Shown: positions 57,104 through 64,000 of the stretch, piece by piece
How the letters are laid out: every line of letters starts with the position of its first letter
How positions within the stretch are numbered: the first letter of the stretch is position 1
Program-made: the position numbers and the translations under genes
Source of the DNA: Microbacterium sp. Root166
GTDB lineage: Bacteria; Actinomycetota; Actinomycetes; Actinomycetales; Microbacteriaceae
Assembly: GCF_001427145.1 (NCBI RefSeq)
Contig: NZ_LMGL01000004.1
Span: 124,001-188,000, forward strand
Length of the DNA: 64,000 nucleotides
Reading direction: 5' to 3'
Notes under the pieces: model-generated
What the model saw: the letters and a program-made list of their open reading frames with translations, nothing else
Database searches by the model: none
What the model was told of the DNA's origin: nothing

Positions 57104-57808
57104 TCAGGCCTTGCGTGCCCGGCCGCGCACCAGTACGACGATCAGCGCCGCGATGCCTGCCACGAGTCCGCCCGCGGCGAGCCAGCGTGCGATCGGGTCG
57201 GCCGTGGCCTCTGTGCTCGAAGCGGCCGGGCGGGCGTCATCGGCTCCCGCCGCGTGAGCGTGGCCGTCAGCCTCCGCCTCGGCCTCGCCGACCGCGACGA
57301 CCGGGGCGGGCGACTCGAGGTCATGCGGATCCTCGCCCTCGCCCGCGATCTCGGTCCACGCGTTCTCGCCCTCGGCGCACAGCTGCGTGACCGGGAACGC
57401 CACCGTCGTTCCGGCCGCGCTCTGGTCGAACAGCACGTCCATCGCGAACTCGGCTTTGAACCCGTCCTCGACGGGAGTGTCTGCGGTGAACGTGACGCCG
57501 GTCGGCACACTGTCCGTGCCGAGCTCGCGCGTGATGGTCCAGCCGCCCTGCACGATCGGCGTGGCGTTGCCCACGCCGTCCGGGATCTCGATCTCGAAGG
57601 CGGTCGTGGGTGAACCGTCGCAGCCGTGCGACGACGCGAAGGTGAGCGTCGCCGTGGCGCCCGCAGAAGCCGAGCCGGGATCGACGTGGACGTGTGCGGA
57701 CGCGGCCAGGGGAGCGCCGATGACCAGGGCGACCCCGGCGGCGGCGCCGGTGAGGACGATCGCGCGGGTGCGGTGGGAACGGCGGGGAAGGGTCGTGAAG
57801 GTGTTCAT
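57104..57808 (-). CDS. YcnI family protein (DUF1775), copper-linked
   Basis: A 234-residue protein with a signal peptide (cleavage after ASA), a mature N-terminus AHVHVDPGSASAGAT, a beta-sandwich DUF1775 domain (FASSHGCDGSPTTAFEIEIP) and a C-terminal membrane anchor (about residues 205-228) ending in RGRARKA. YcnI proteins bind copper through an N-terminal His and conserved Trp, and sit beside copper import genes. A His-rich stretch (GHAHAAG) occurs before the anchor. The start ATG at 57808 follows GAAAGAA. The next gene upstream encodes a membrane protein. Confidence 0.9.
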   Translation of the reverse strand: MNTFTTLPRRSHRTRAIVLTGAAAGVALVIGAPLAASAHVHVDPGSASAGATATLTFASSHGCDGSPTTAFEIEIPDGVGNATPIVQGGWTITRELGTDSVPTGVTFTADTPVEDGFKAEFAMDVLFDQSAAGTTVAFPVTQLCAEGENAWTEIAGEGEDPHDLESPAPVVAVGEAEAEADGHAHAAGADDARPAASSTEATADPIARWLAAGGLVAGIAALIVVLVRGRARKA

Positions 57809-57911
57809 TCGGATTCTTTCGTCAGAGTGCGCGCGGCGGCGAGGGCCGTCGCGTCGCGAGTGCAGGGAACACCGGCCCGCGCGCGGATGCGCGGGCCGGA
57901 TCATGCCGCGG

Positions 57912-58493
57912 TCAGTGAGCCGCGATGACGAAAGAGGGCGGTCCGCGCCTCGAGAGGTCGCACAGGCGGACGCGACGCACGACCGCGACGACGGCCCCGG
58001 CAACCACGCGCACGCGGACGATCGGGCGTGGTGCGATGGCGGAGGCCCGGCGAAGGACCGATCGGATGCCGCGGCCCAGGGCACGCAGCATCCGCTCGCC
58101 GGTGTACAGCACGACGACGGTGGCCGCCGCGGCGACGACGTGGCCGATGAGCATCGGCGCGTCCGGCAGCAGCCAGGCGGCCGGCAGCGCCGCGCCCGTC
58201 GCCGTCGCGCTGTGCACGTGGCCGGCCATCGCGTCGGCGTCGACGCCGGCGGTGAGCGCGAACGACAGGTGGAAGAGCCCCTGGGCGGCCAGCACGGTGG
58301 CTGCTGCCCGCCAAGACGAGAGCCGGCGGCCGACGAGCGCCACCGCGATCGGCGAGCTGAGGATGCCGAGGGTCGCGACCAGCACGGGAGCCGGGGCGCC
58401 GCCGCCGGCGAGAGTGTGGGAGGTCGCCGCGACGATGGTGGCGATCCACGCGGCCGCGGCGCCTCGCAGGGCGCGGACGTGGCGTGGGCTCAC
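57912..58493 (-). CDS. uncharacterised membrane protein next to YcnI
   Basis: A 193-residue protein with about five hydrophobic segments and several His residues (TSHTLAGGG, MAGHVHSA, LIGHVV). The C-terminal part is basic. It lies 103 nt upstream of the YcnI gene on the same strand and may form a copper-handling unit with it, though it does not match CopD/YcnJ clearly. GTG start with an AGGAGGA ribosome-binding site. No family recognised. Confidence 0.7.
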   Translation of the reverse strand: MSPRHVRALRGAAAAWIATIVAATSHTLAGGGAPAPVLVATLGILSSPIAVALVGRRLSSWRAAATVLAAQGLFHLSFALTAGVDADAMAGHVHSATATGAALPAAWLLPDAPMLIGHVVAAAATVVVLYTGERMLRALGRGIRSVLRRASAIAPRPIVRVRVVAGAVVAVVRRVRLCDLSRRGPPSFVIAAH

Positions 58494-58561
58494 AGGATCC
58501 TCCTCGCTCGAGCCTAGGCGAGACGGAGCGCGGTCACGGCCAACTCGAAGACAGAGGCGGG

Positions 58562-58567
58562 TACCGT
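58562..58567 (+). promoter_or_regulatory. -10 hexamer TACCGT for rseP (leaderless)
   Basis: TACCGT, six bases, then GTG at 58574. Confidence 0.45.
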
Positions 58568-58573
58568 GAACGT

Positions 58574-59923
58574 GTGGAAGCTCTCGCGTTCGTCATCGGC
58601 GTCGTCCTCTTGGTCGTCGGCCTCGCCGTGTCGATCGCGCTGCACGAACTGGGCCACCTGTGGCCCGCGAAGAAGTTCGGCGTGCGCGTGGGCCAGTACA
58701 TGATCGGCTTCGGCCCGACCCTGTGGTCCAAGCGCGTCGGTGAGACGCAGTACGGCATCAAGGCCATCCCGCTCGGCGGCTACATCTCCATGGCCGGCAT
58801 GTACCCGCCGTCCCCCACCGAGACGGCGGATGCGGCATCCGGTCGCCAGCGGTCGGGCAGGGCCGGCGGCGGCTTCTTCGCGACGATGGTGCAGGACGCG
58901 CGCAGCGCCAACGACCAGACGCTCGTCAGCGAGGACGACGACCGCGTCTTCTACAAGCTCCCGGTGTGGCAGCGCGTCGTCATCATGCTCGGCGGGCCGG
59001 TGATGAACCTCCTGTTCGCGATCGTGCTCTTCTCGATCCTGCTGTCGGGCATCGGCATCCAGAGCGCCACCACGACCGTCTCCAGCGTCAGCGAGTGCAT
59101 CATCCCCGCCGACGCCGGGCGCACCGAGTGCGAGCCGGGCGATCCCGCCGCACCGGCGGCCGCGGCCGGCATGCAGCCGGGCGATGTGCTCCTCGCCGTC
59201 GACGGTCAAGACGTCGCGACCTTCGCCGAGGCGGCCGCGCTCATCCAGGCGTCGCCCGAGCAGGCGATCGACATCACGGTGGAGCGTGACGGCGAGACGC
59301 AGACCCTGACGGTCACGCCCGTCGCCGTCGAACAGCCCGTGCTCGACGCACAGGGCGCCCCCGTGCTCGATGCGAACGACCAGCCGCAGACCGAAGAGGT
59401 CGGCGTCGCCGGCATCCGGCAGGAGGTGGCCTACCTCCGCCAGCCGATCTGGTCCGGAGCGCAGGCGGCCGGTGACAATGCGATCGCGGTGGCCGGCGTC
59501 CTGTGGCAGCTGCCGGTCAAGGTCTGGGAGACCGCCGCGACGCTCGTGACCGGCGAGGAGCGCGACCCCAACGGCCTGCGCAGCATCGTCGGGGCGGGCA
59601 TGCTCGCGGGCGAAGTGGCAGCGGCCGAGGCGCCCGTCCTCAACCGGGTCGCCGGATTTCTGTCGCTCCTGGCGTCGCTGAACGTGACCCTGTTCGTCTT
59701 CAACCTCATCCCGCTGCTGCCGCTGGATGGCGGCCACATCGCCGTGGCGCTGTGGGACGGCATCAAGCGCGCATGGGCCAAGGTGTTCCACCGTCCTCCG
59801 CCGAAGCCGGTCGACGCGACCAAGCTGGTGCCGGTGACCTTCGTGGTCGTGATCGCGCTCATCACGACGGGCGCGGTCCTGATCCTCGCCGACATCCTCA
59901 ACCCGGTGTCGCTCTTCGGCTGA
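58574..59923 (+). CDS. rseP: site-2 metalloprotease (RseP/Rip1 family, M50)
   Basis: A 449-residue intramembrane zinc protease. The catalytic HELGH lies in the first helix (near residue 25), the second metal ligand is in LLPLDGGHIAVALW (near residue 385), and a PDZ domain (about residues 195-260, with AAGMQPGDVLLAVDGQDV) sits between helices 2 and 3. Targets in actinobacteria are anti-sigma factors and divisome proteins. The hydrophilic stretch at about 82-115 is Ser/Gly/Arg-rich. It sits in the conserved dxr-rseP-ispG neighbourhood. Confidence 0.93.
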   Translation: MEALAFVIGVVLLVVGLAVSIALHELGHLWPAKKFGVRVGQYMIGFGPTLWSKRVGETQYGIKAIPLGGYISMAGMYPPSPTETADAASGRQRSGRAGGGFFATMVQDARSANDQTLVSEDDDRVFYKLPVWQRVVIMLGGPVMNLLFAIVLFSILLSGIGIQSATTTVSSVSECIIPADAGRTECEPGDPAAPAAAAGMQPGDVLLAVDGQDVATFAEAAALIQASPEQAIDITVERDGETQTLTVTPVAVEQPVLDAQGAPVLDANDQPQTEEVGVAGIRQEVAYLRQPIWSGAQAAGDNAIAVAGVLWQLPVKVWETAATLVTGEERDPNGLRSIVGAGMLAGEVAAAEAPVLNRVAGFLSLLASLNVTLFVFNLIPLLPLDGGHIAVALWDGIKRAWAKVFHRPPPKPVDATKLVPVTFVVVIALITTGAVLILADILNPVSLFG

Positions 59924-59938
59924 GCCGGCGCCGCGCCG

Positions 59939-61861
59939 TCAGGCGTCGACGGGCGTGAGCGCGTGCGCCACCAGGCGCTCGAGCGTGATCATGCCGTCGC
60001 GCGACAGGATCGACTCGAGGTGGCCCTGGACCGAGGCGTATCCCGGCCCGCGCAGCGCGTAGACGTCGCCGCTTGCGTCCGCGGCGACCGCGGTCTCTCC
60101 GACCGCTGTGGTGCCCGCGGGGACGCGCGCCGTGAAGGTGTTGTAGAAGCCGATGGATGCCGGCATCCCGAACACCTCCACGGTCTTCTGCAGTCCCTGG
60201 TGCGGCGCGGCCAGCGGCGCGAGCTCGAATCCGACGGAGTCCGCGAGGATCTGATGGCTCAGGCACACGGCGAGGAGCGGCCGGCCGGAGGCGCGGCGGG
60301 CCGACACGACCTCGCGCATGCGCTGCATCCGCGCGGTCGACGGATCGCGGGGGTCGCCGGGGCCGGGGCCCGAGACGACGAGGTCGGCCGCGTCGAGGTC
60401 GGCGTCGGTCACGGCGTCCCAGGCCGCGATGCGGGTGTCGAGTCCGAGGTGGCGCAGTTGGTGGGCGAGCATCGTCGTGAAGCGGTCCTCGGCGTCGACG
60501 ACGAGGGCCGAACGTCCGGCGAACGGCCCGGCGCCGTCGGCGCCCTGCGGGTTCAGCCAGAACGAGGCGAGGCGGGCGTTGCGCGAAGCCAGAAGCTCGG
60601 CGATCTCGGGGTCGTCGGCGAGCAGGCGGGGCTCGGGCGCCGGTGCGTCCTCGTCGATCGGCGCCGCGGGCGCGGCCACGACATCACGGGGGATCGCGCC
60701 GATGGCGCCGAGCACTCCGGCGGCCTTGCCATGGGTCTCGCCGACTTCGCCGTACGGGTCGGAATGGCGCACGAGGGTCGCGCCGACGGGCACCCGCAGG
60801 CGTCCGTCCTGGAGGTACGCGGTGCGGATGAGGATGGGGGCGTCCAGGTCGTGCGTGGGCTCGCCCTCGCCGACTTCGGCGCGGGGCGTGAAGAGCGCCG
60901 CGACGCCCGAGTAGTAGCCGCGCGGCGTGCGCTCGTGGCGCGTGATGACCGTGCACGCGTTCTGCATCGGCGAGCCGGTCACGGTGGGCGCGAACATGGT
61001 CTCGCGCAGGATGTCGCGAGGATCGAGCCGGCTGCGGCCGCGCAGCACGTACTCGGTGTGCGTCAGGCGTGACATCTCCTTGAGATGCGGACCGGTGATG
61101 CGGCCGCCGTCCGAGCACACGGCGCTCATCATCTTGAGCTCCTCGTCGACGACCATGAAGAGCTCTTCGGTCTCTTTGGTCGACTCGAGGAACTCGGTGA
61201 GCGTCTCGGCCGTGGCGCCGCCCGCGGGATGGCGGAACGTGCCCGAGATCGGGTTCATCGTGACGATGCCGTCCTGCGCGCTGACATGGGCCTCGGGGCT
61301 GGCCCCGACGGCCACGTGCCCGGGCGTCACGATCGCGAAGGTCCAGTAGGCGCCGCGCTCGTACTCGAGCAGCGCGCGGAACCAGGTCAGCGCCGCGGTG
61401 GCCGGATCCAGGTCGACGCCGGCGGTGAAGTCGCGGCGGATCACGAAGTTGGCGCCCTCGCCCCGGCCGATCTCGTCGGCGATGACCCGGCGGACGATGT
61501 CGGCGTAGGCCTCGTCGGCGATGTCGAACCCGGCGTCGGCGAGCGGAACGGGCTCGGTCGGCAGCTGGGCGAGCACCTCGTCGCGCGACAGGGCCTCGCG
61601 TCCGGTCACGATGAGACAGCGCAGCGGCGCACCGTCGTCGTGGCACTCGAACCCGCGCTCGCGCACCTGGCGGAACGGCACGAGCGCGAGGACCTCGCGT
61701 GCCGTGCCCGCGGCGTCGACCAGCGGGATGTCGGCGAGGAGGTCGACGTCGACGACATCGCCGGTGAGGACCTCCACGGTGACGGCGTCACGGGCGATGA
61801 GGGCGAACGGGATGCCGCGCGCAGCAAGCTCGCGCAGGGAGAGGTGGGCGAACCCGGTCAT
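59939..61861 (-). CDS. fused anthranilate synthase (TrpE+TrpG), PhzE-like
   Basis: A 640-residue bifunctional enzyme: chorismate-utilising domain (about 1-430) and class I glutamine amidotransferase domain (about 455-640). The first has PhzE-type segments EGANFVIRRDFTA, GERGAYWTF-type ERGAYWTFAI, MNPISGTFRHPAGG, VVDEELKMMSAVC and APTVTGSP. The second has GPGPGDPRDP, the nucleophile in LLAVCLSHQILA and HLE in VQGHLESIL. Sequence is closest to PhzE (2-amino-2-desoxyisochorismate synthase) and fused streptomycete TrpEG. No phenazine gene is nearby, and a trp attenuator precedes it, so anthranilate formation for tryptophan is the better call. No LLES feedback motif is seen in the N-terminal part. 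Confidence 0.88.
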   Translation of the reverse strand: MTGFAHLSLRELAARGIPFALIARDAVTVEVLTGDVVDVDLLADIPLVDAAGTAREVLALVPFRQVRERGFECHDDGAPLRCLIVTGREALSRDEVLAQLPTEPVPLADAGFDIADEAYADIVRRVIADEIGRGEGANFVIRRDFTAGVDLDPATAALTWFRALLEYERGAYWTFAIVTPGHVAVGASPEAHVSAQDGIVTMNPISGTFRHPAGGATAETLTEFLESTKETEELFMVVDEELKMMSAVCSDGGRITGPHLKEMSRLTHTEYVLRGRSRLDPRDILRETMFAPTVTGSPMQNACTVITRHERTPRGYYSGVAALFTPRAEVGEGEPTHDLDAPILIRTAYLQDGRLRVPVGATLVRHSDPYGEVGETHGKAAGVLGAIGAIPRDVVAAPAAPIDEDAPAPEPRLLADDPEIAELLASRNARLASFWLNPQGADGAGPFAGRSALVVDAEDRFTTMLAHQLRHLGLDTRIAAWDAVTDADLDAADLVVSGPGPGDPRDPSTARMQRMREVVSARRASGRPLLAVCLSHQILADSVGFELAPLAAPHQGLQKTVEVFGMPASIGFYNTFTARVPAGTTAVGETAVAADASGDVYALRGPGYASVQGHLESILSRDGMITLERLVAHALTPVDA

Positions 61862-61897
61862 GATCGGTCTTTCGTCGTGGGGGCGGTCGGCCCTACG

Positions 61898-61925
61898 AAA
61901 AAGAAGACCGCCCCGAGGGCGGTCT
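61898..61925 (-). terminator. attenuator terminator of the fused anthranilate synthase gene
   Basis: On the minus strand AGACCGCCC (61925-61917) pairs with GGGCGGTCT (61913-61905) with a TCG loop, followed by TCTTTTT. It lies 36 nt before the structural gene and so ends transcription early when formed. Its 5' arm can instead pair with GGCGGT at 61941-61947. Confidence 0.9.
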
Positions 61926-61957
61926 GAGGTCACGCGAACCCACCGCCTTATGCGGTG
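61918..61957 (-). promoter_or_regulatory. attenuator segments 1-3 (pause and antiterminator pairing)
   Basis: Reading the minus strand: segment 1 CACCGC (61957-61952), segment 2 GGCGGTG (61947-61941), segment 3 AGACCGCC (61925-61918). Segments 1+2 pair as the pause hairpin; 2+3 pair as the antiterminator; 3+4 form the terminator. A ribosome stalled on the Trp codons (61965-61960) would mask segment 1, allowing 2+3. Confidence 0.85.
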
Positions 61958-61983
61958 AGCCACCAGGACAGGTGCGCGGACAT
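61948..61983 (-). CDS. trpL: trp leader peptide
   Basis: An 11-codon ORF, MSAHLSWWLTA, with two adjacent Trp codons, overlaps the attenuator. Comparable actinobacterial leaders (for example in Streptomyces venezuelae) contain two or three adjacent Trp codons before trpE or trpEG. There is no ribosome-binding site; the ATG lies six bases behind a TAGGTT -10, so the leader peptide is likely read from a leaderless mRNA. Confidence 0.88.
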   Translation of the reverse strand: MSAHLSWWLTA

Positions 61984-61989
61984 GGGGCG

Positions 61990-61995
61990 AACCTA
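61990..61995 (-). promoter_or_regulatory. -10 hexamer TAGGTT, promoter of the trp leader
   Basis: TAGGTT with an upstream TGG (extended -10), six bases before the trpL ATG, sets the transcript start at that ATG. TCGACA further upstream is too distant (23 nt) to be a standard -35. Confidence 0.55.
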
Positions 61996-62037
61996 CCACA
62001 CGGCAGGTGGCGGCATCCTGTCGATGACGCCCGTCGT

Positions 62038-63270
62038 TCAGCGCGTCGCGCGCTCCAGCATGGCGGCGACGTGACGCCATCCGACGGCCTCGTACCCGAC
62101 GACCACGACAGCCGGTGCGCACGCGATGAGCAGCAGCGCGGTGCCCATCGAGGCCCCGAGCGACACGGCGACGACGCTCGCGACGAGAGCGGCGACCGAT
62201 CCGAGGTAGAGCCAGATGTGGAACGGATCGAACTGCATCACGGTGATCGCGTAGATCCCGAAGAGGAACGTCTCGTACACGAGCACCGGGATCGCGATGC
62301 ACAGCACTGCGAAAGTCGCGTCGACGTGCGCGTGGTCGGTGATGACGTTCGCGGCGACGTGGAGGCCCGCGCCGACGGCGACGAGCGACCCGAATATGAA
62401 CAGGTGCAGGTAGCCCCACGGGAATCCGCGCCAGCGGTGATGCTCGAGCACCTTGCCGAAGGGGAGCACGAAGTAGCTCCACCACAAGCCGAACGCGAGC
62501 GCCGTGCCGCCGAAGGCCACGAGCCCTGCCTCGAGGGACCAGCCGTACTCCTCGATGACGGCCGAGATCGCGAGGATGGTGCCGAGAATGACCTCGCCCA
62601 GCGTGATGATCACCAGGAGGCCGTACCGCTCGGCGATGTGATGGGGGTGCCAGGGGGTGGGACCGTAACGCTTCTCGGCGAAGTACGGACCCGCGAGTTC
62701 GAACAGCGACAGGAGCGTCGTCAAGACGAGCGTGATCCCGAGCGGCAGGTTGAGGAAGATGAGCGCAATCCACCCGACCTGGGCGATCGAGACGTTGACG
62801 GCGTAGGCGATGCACGTCCTGCGGCGCTTCTCGTCGTGCCGCGCGGCGCGGATCCACAGCGCGATCGTCGCGACGCGCATCACCACGTACCCGGCGACCA
62901 TGACGGTGTTGTCGAAGATGTGGCCCTCGTCGACCGAGTGGAACACGTCGGGCACGCCAAGGGCGACGATGAGGACGCCCACCATGATCACGAGCGTCGC
63001 GATGCGGAAGAACGCATCGTCGGTGTCGTACGCCGACGCAAGCCAGGAGTAGTTGACCCACGCCCACGCGACAGCGAACGTCGAGAACGCGAGGCCGGTG
63101 AGCGCTGTCGACACGTGGCCCAGCTCGAGATAGTGCGCGGCCTGCGACCCGATCTGGCTGAAAGCGACGACGAAGACGAGATCGAACAGCAGCTCGAGCG
63201 GGGTCGCAGTGCGATGCGGCTCGTTCGGGTCTCGGCCGACCATGCGTCCGAGGTGGTGGCTCAGGCTCAT
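62038..63270 (-). CDS. low temperature requirement protein A (LtrA) family membrane protein
   Basis: A 410-residue polytopic protein with about eleven hydrophobic segments. The N-terminal TPLELLFDLVFVVAFSQI, the AERYGLLVIITLGEVILGT block and SYFVLPFGKVLEHH are diagnostic of the LtrA family, named from a Listeria gene needed for growth in the cold; the biochemical role is unknown. It sits between the trp-type gene and the divergent ispG. The start at 63270 has TAGTTT six bases upstream. Confidence 0.88.
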   Translation of the reverse strand: MSLSHHLGRMVGRDPNEPHRTATPLELLFDLVFVVAFSQIGSQAAHYLELGHVSTALTGLAFSTFAVAWAWVNYSWLASAYDTDDAFFRIATLVIMVGVLIVALGVPDVFHSVDEGHIFDNTVMVAGYVVMRVATIALWIRAARHDEKRRRTCIAYAVNVSIAQVGWIALIFLNLPLGITLVLTTLLSLFELAGPYFAEKRYGPTPWHPHHIAERYGLLVIITLGEVILGTILAISAVIEEYGWSLEAGLVAFGGTALAFGLWWSYFVLPFGKVLEHHRWRGFPWGYLHLFIFGSLVAVGAGLHVAANVITDHAHVDATFAVLCIAIPVLVYETFLFGIYAITVMQFDPFHIWLYLGSVAALVASVVAVSLGASMGTALLLIACAPAVVVVGYEAVGWRHVAAMLERATR

Positions 63271-63276
63271 GCCGGA

Positions 63277-63282
63277 AAACTA
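63277..63282 (-). promoter_or_regulatory. -10 hexamer TAGTTT for ltrA-like gene (leaderless)
   Basis: TAGTTT, six bases, then the ATG at 63270. Confidence 0.45.
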
Positions 63283-63353
63283 CACCGCCCGCGTGACGCC
63301 GAGATCACGGCATCCGCTCAGCCCACGGCCAGCCCCGCGCGCGGACCGCCGCG

Positions 63354-63359
63354 TAGGCT
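63354..63359 (+). promoter_or_regulatory. -10 hexamer TAGGCT for ispG (leaderless)
   Basis: TAGGCT, six bases, then GTG at 63366. Confidence 0.5.
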
Positions 63360-63365
63360 GGGGGC

Positions 63366-64000
63366 GTGCCAGCCGTCAATCTGGGGATGCCCAAGGTTCC
63401 CCACACGCTCGCCCCCCGTCGCAAGAGCCGCCAGATCAAGGTCGGCAAAGTGCTCGTGGGCGGTGATGCTCCCGTCAGCGTTCAGTCGATGACCACCACG
63501 CCGACCACCAACATCAACGCGACGCTGCAGCAGATCGCCGAGCTCACCGCGTCGGGCTGCGAGATCGTGCGGGTCGCGGTTCCGTCCCAGGATGACGCCG
63601 ATGTGCTGCACATCATCGCGAAGAAGAGCCAGATCCCGGTCATCGCCGACATCCACTTCCAGCCGAAGTACGTCTTCCAGGCGATCGACGCGGGCTGCGC
63701 CGCGGTGCGCGTGAACCCCGGCAACATCCGCCAGTTCGACGACAAGGTCGGCGAGATCGCGGCCGCGGCCAAGGCGGCAGGCGTCTCGCTGCGCATCGGC
63801 GTGAACGCCGGATCGCTCGACCCGCGCCTGCTGCAGAAGTACGGCAAGGCCACCCCCGAGGCACTCGCCGAGAGTGCGCGCTGGGAGGCGAGCCTCTTCG
63901 AGGAGCACGACTTCCACGACTTCAAGATCTCGGTCAAGCACAACGACCCCGTGATCATGGTGGAGGCGTACCGCCAGCTCGCCGCCATGGGCGACTGGCC
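63366..64000 (+). CDS. ispG: 4-hydroxy-3-methylbut-2-enyl diphosphate synthase, N-terminal part
   Basis: The first 211 residues of IspG (GcpE), an iron-sulfur enzyme of the MEP pathway, run off the right edge. [64 protein letters not shown] and AVRVNPGNI are family signatures of the TIM-barrel domain. The C-terminal Fe-S domain lies outside the window. Together with dxr it supplies isoprenoid precursors. Confidence 0.95.
   Translation, partial: MPAVNLGMPKVPHTLAPRRKSRQIKVGKVLVGGDAPVSVQSMTTTPTTNINATLQQIAELTASGCEIVRVAVPSQDDADVLHIIAKKSQIPVIADIHFQPKYVFQAIDAGCAAVRVNPGNIRQFDDKVGEIAAAAKAAGVSLRIGVNAGSLDPRLLQKYGKATPEALAESARWEASLFEEHDFHDFKISVKHNDPVIMVEAYRQLAAMGDW

Noticed and set aside
59939-61861. Phenazine biosynthesis cluster
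   Set aside because: Only the PhzE-like gene is present; neighbours are rseP and LtrA, and control is by a trp attenuator.
61862-63067. Upstream extension of the fused anthranilate synthase frame to 63067
   Set aside because: It is antisense-type sequence through LtrA coding and over the trp attenuator; the enzyme starts at 61861.

Overview
The window is a high-GC actinobacterial chromosome segment that reads most like Microbacterium or a close relative in Microbacteriaceae. The basis is gene content and order, strongly GC-biased codon use, frequent GTG starts, and many starts directly behind a TANNNT -10 hexamer. The order argS - DUF2993 - lysA - hom - thrC - thrB - rho - prfA ... prmC - sua5 - wecA-like - atpI-like - atpBEFHAGDC is a known actinobacterial backbone, as is dxr ... 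rseP ... ispG. No prophage, IS element, CRISPR array or rRNA operon is visible; there is one tRNA. No gap between genes exceeds about 300 bases.

Layout. 1-3 kb: a minus-strand pair of TPM-domain protein and PspA. 3-10 kb: DUF3097, trmB, an MFS transporter, a CPBP membrane protease, a guanidine-III riboswitch in front of an SMR (Gdx/SugE-type) exporter, a CinA amidohydrolase and a large alkylsulfatase. 10-11 kb: tRNA-Arg(CCG), an SGNH hydrolase and a transglutaminase-like protein. 12-22.7 kb: arginyl-tRNA synthetase, the lysine/threonine branch of the aspartate pathway, rho and prfA. 22.7-27.2 kb: a block separating prfA from prmC, with a holin-like membrane protein, a DUF559-like nuclease-fold protein, cysE and two cysK paralogues, and a small palindromic repeat family. 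27.2-37.5 kb: prmC, sua5, a polyprenyl-phosphate sugar transferase and the whole F1Fo ATP synthase operon. 37.5-45.6 kb: yaaA, small membrane proteins, an aldo/keto reductase, a heterodimeric ABC exporter and a PP2C phosphatase. 45.7-53 kb: an orphan FtsK/SpoIIIE (EccC-like) ATPase, a RIO-type kinase behind a tiny upstream ORF, alanine dehydrogenase, asparaginase, OsmC and a PlsC acyltransferase. 53-64 kb: an FKBP lipoprotein, dxr, a divergent Mur ligase, a YcnI (DUF1775) copper-type protein with a membrane partner, rseP, a fused PhzE/TrpEG-type anthranilate synthase, LtrA, and the start of ispG.

The best-supported regulatory signals are two cis-acting RNAs. One is a guanidine-III aptamer at 7110-7150 ending at the ribosome-binding site of the SMR exporter. 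The other is a complete trp attenuator at 61898-61995 (minus): an 11-residue leader peptide with tandem Trp codons, four mutually exclusive pairing segments and a terminator with a T-tract, ahead of the fused anthranilate synthase. That gene resembles phenazine-type PhzE in sequence, but its leader says it is controlled as a tryptophan gene.

Other notable points: atpB appears to start at CTG; at least eleven genes carry a -10 hexamer 6 nt before the start codon (leaderless transcripts); palindromic repeat families lie between genes and once inside a gene; the ABC exporter pair has one degenerate ATP site; the Mur ligase has HHPR where MurE has DNPR; and the ATP synthase epsilon subunit lacks its helical domain.
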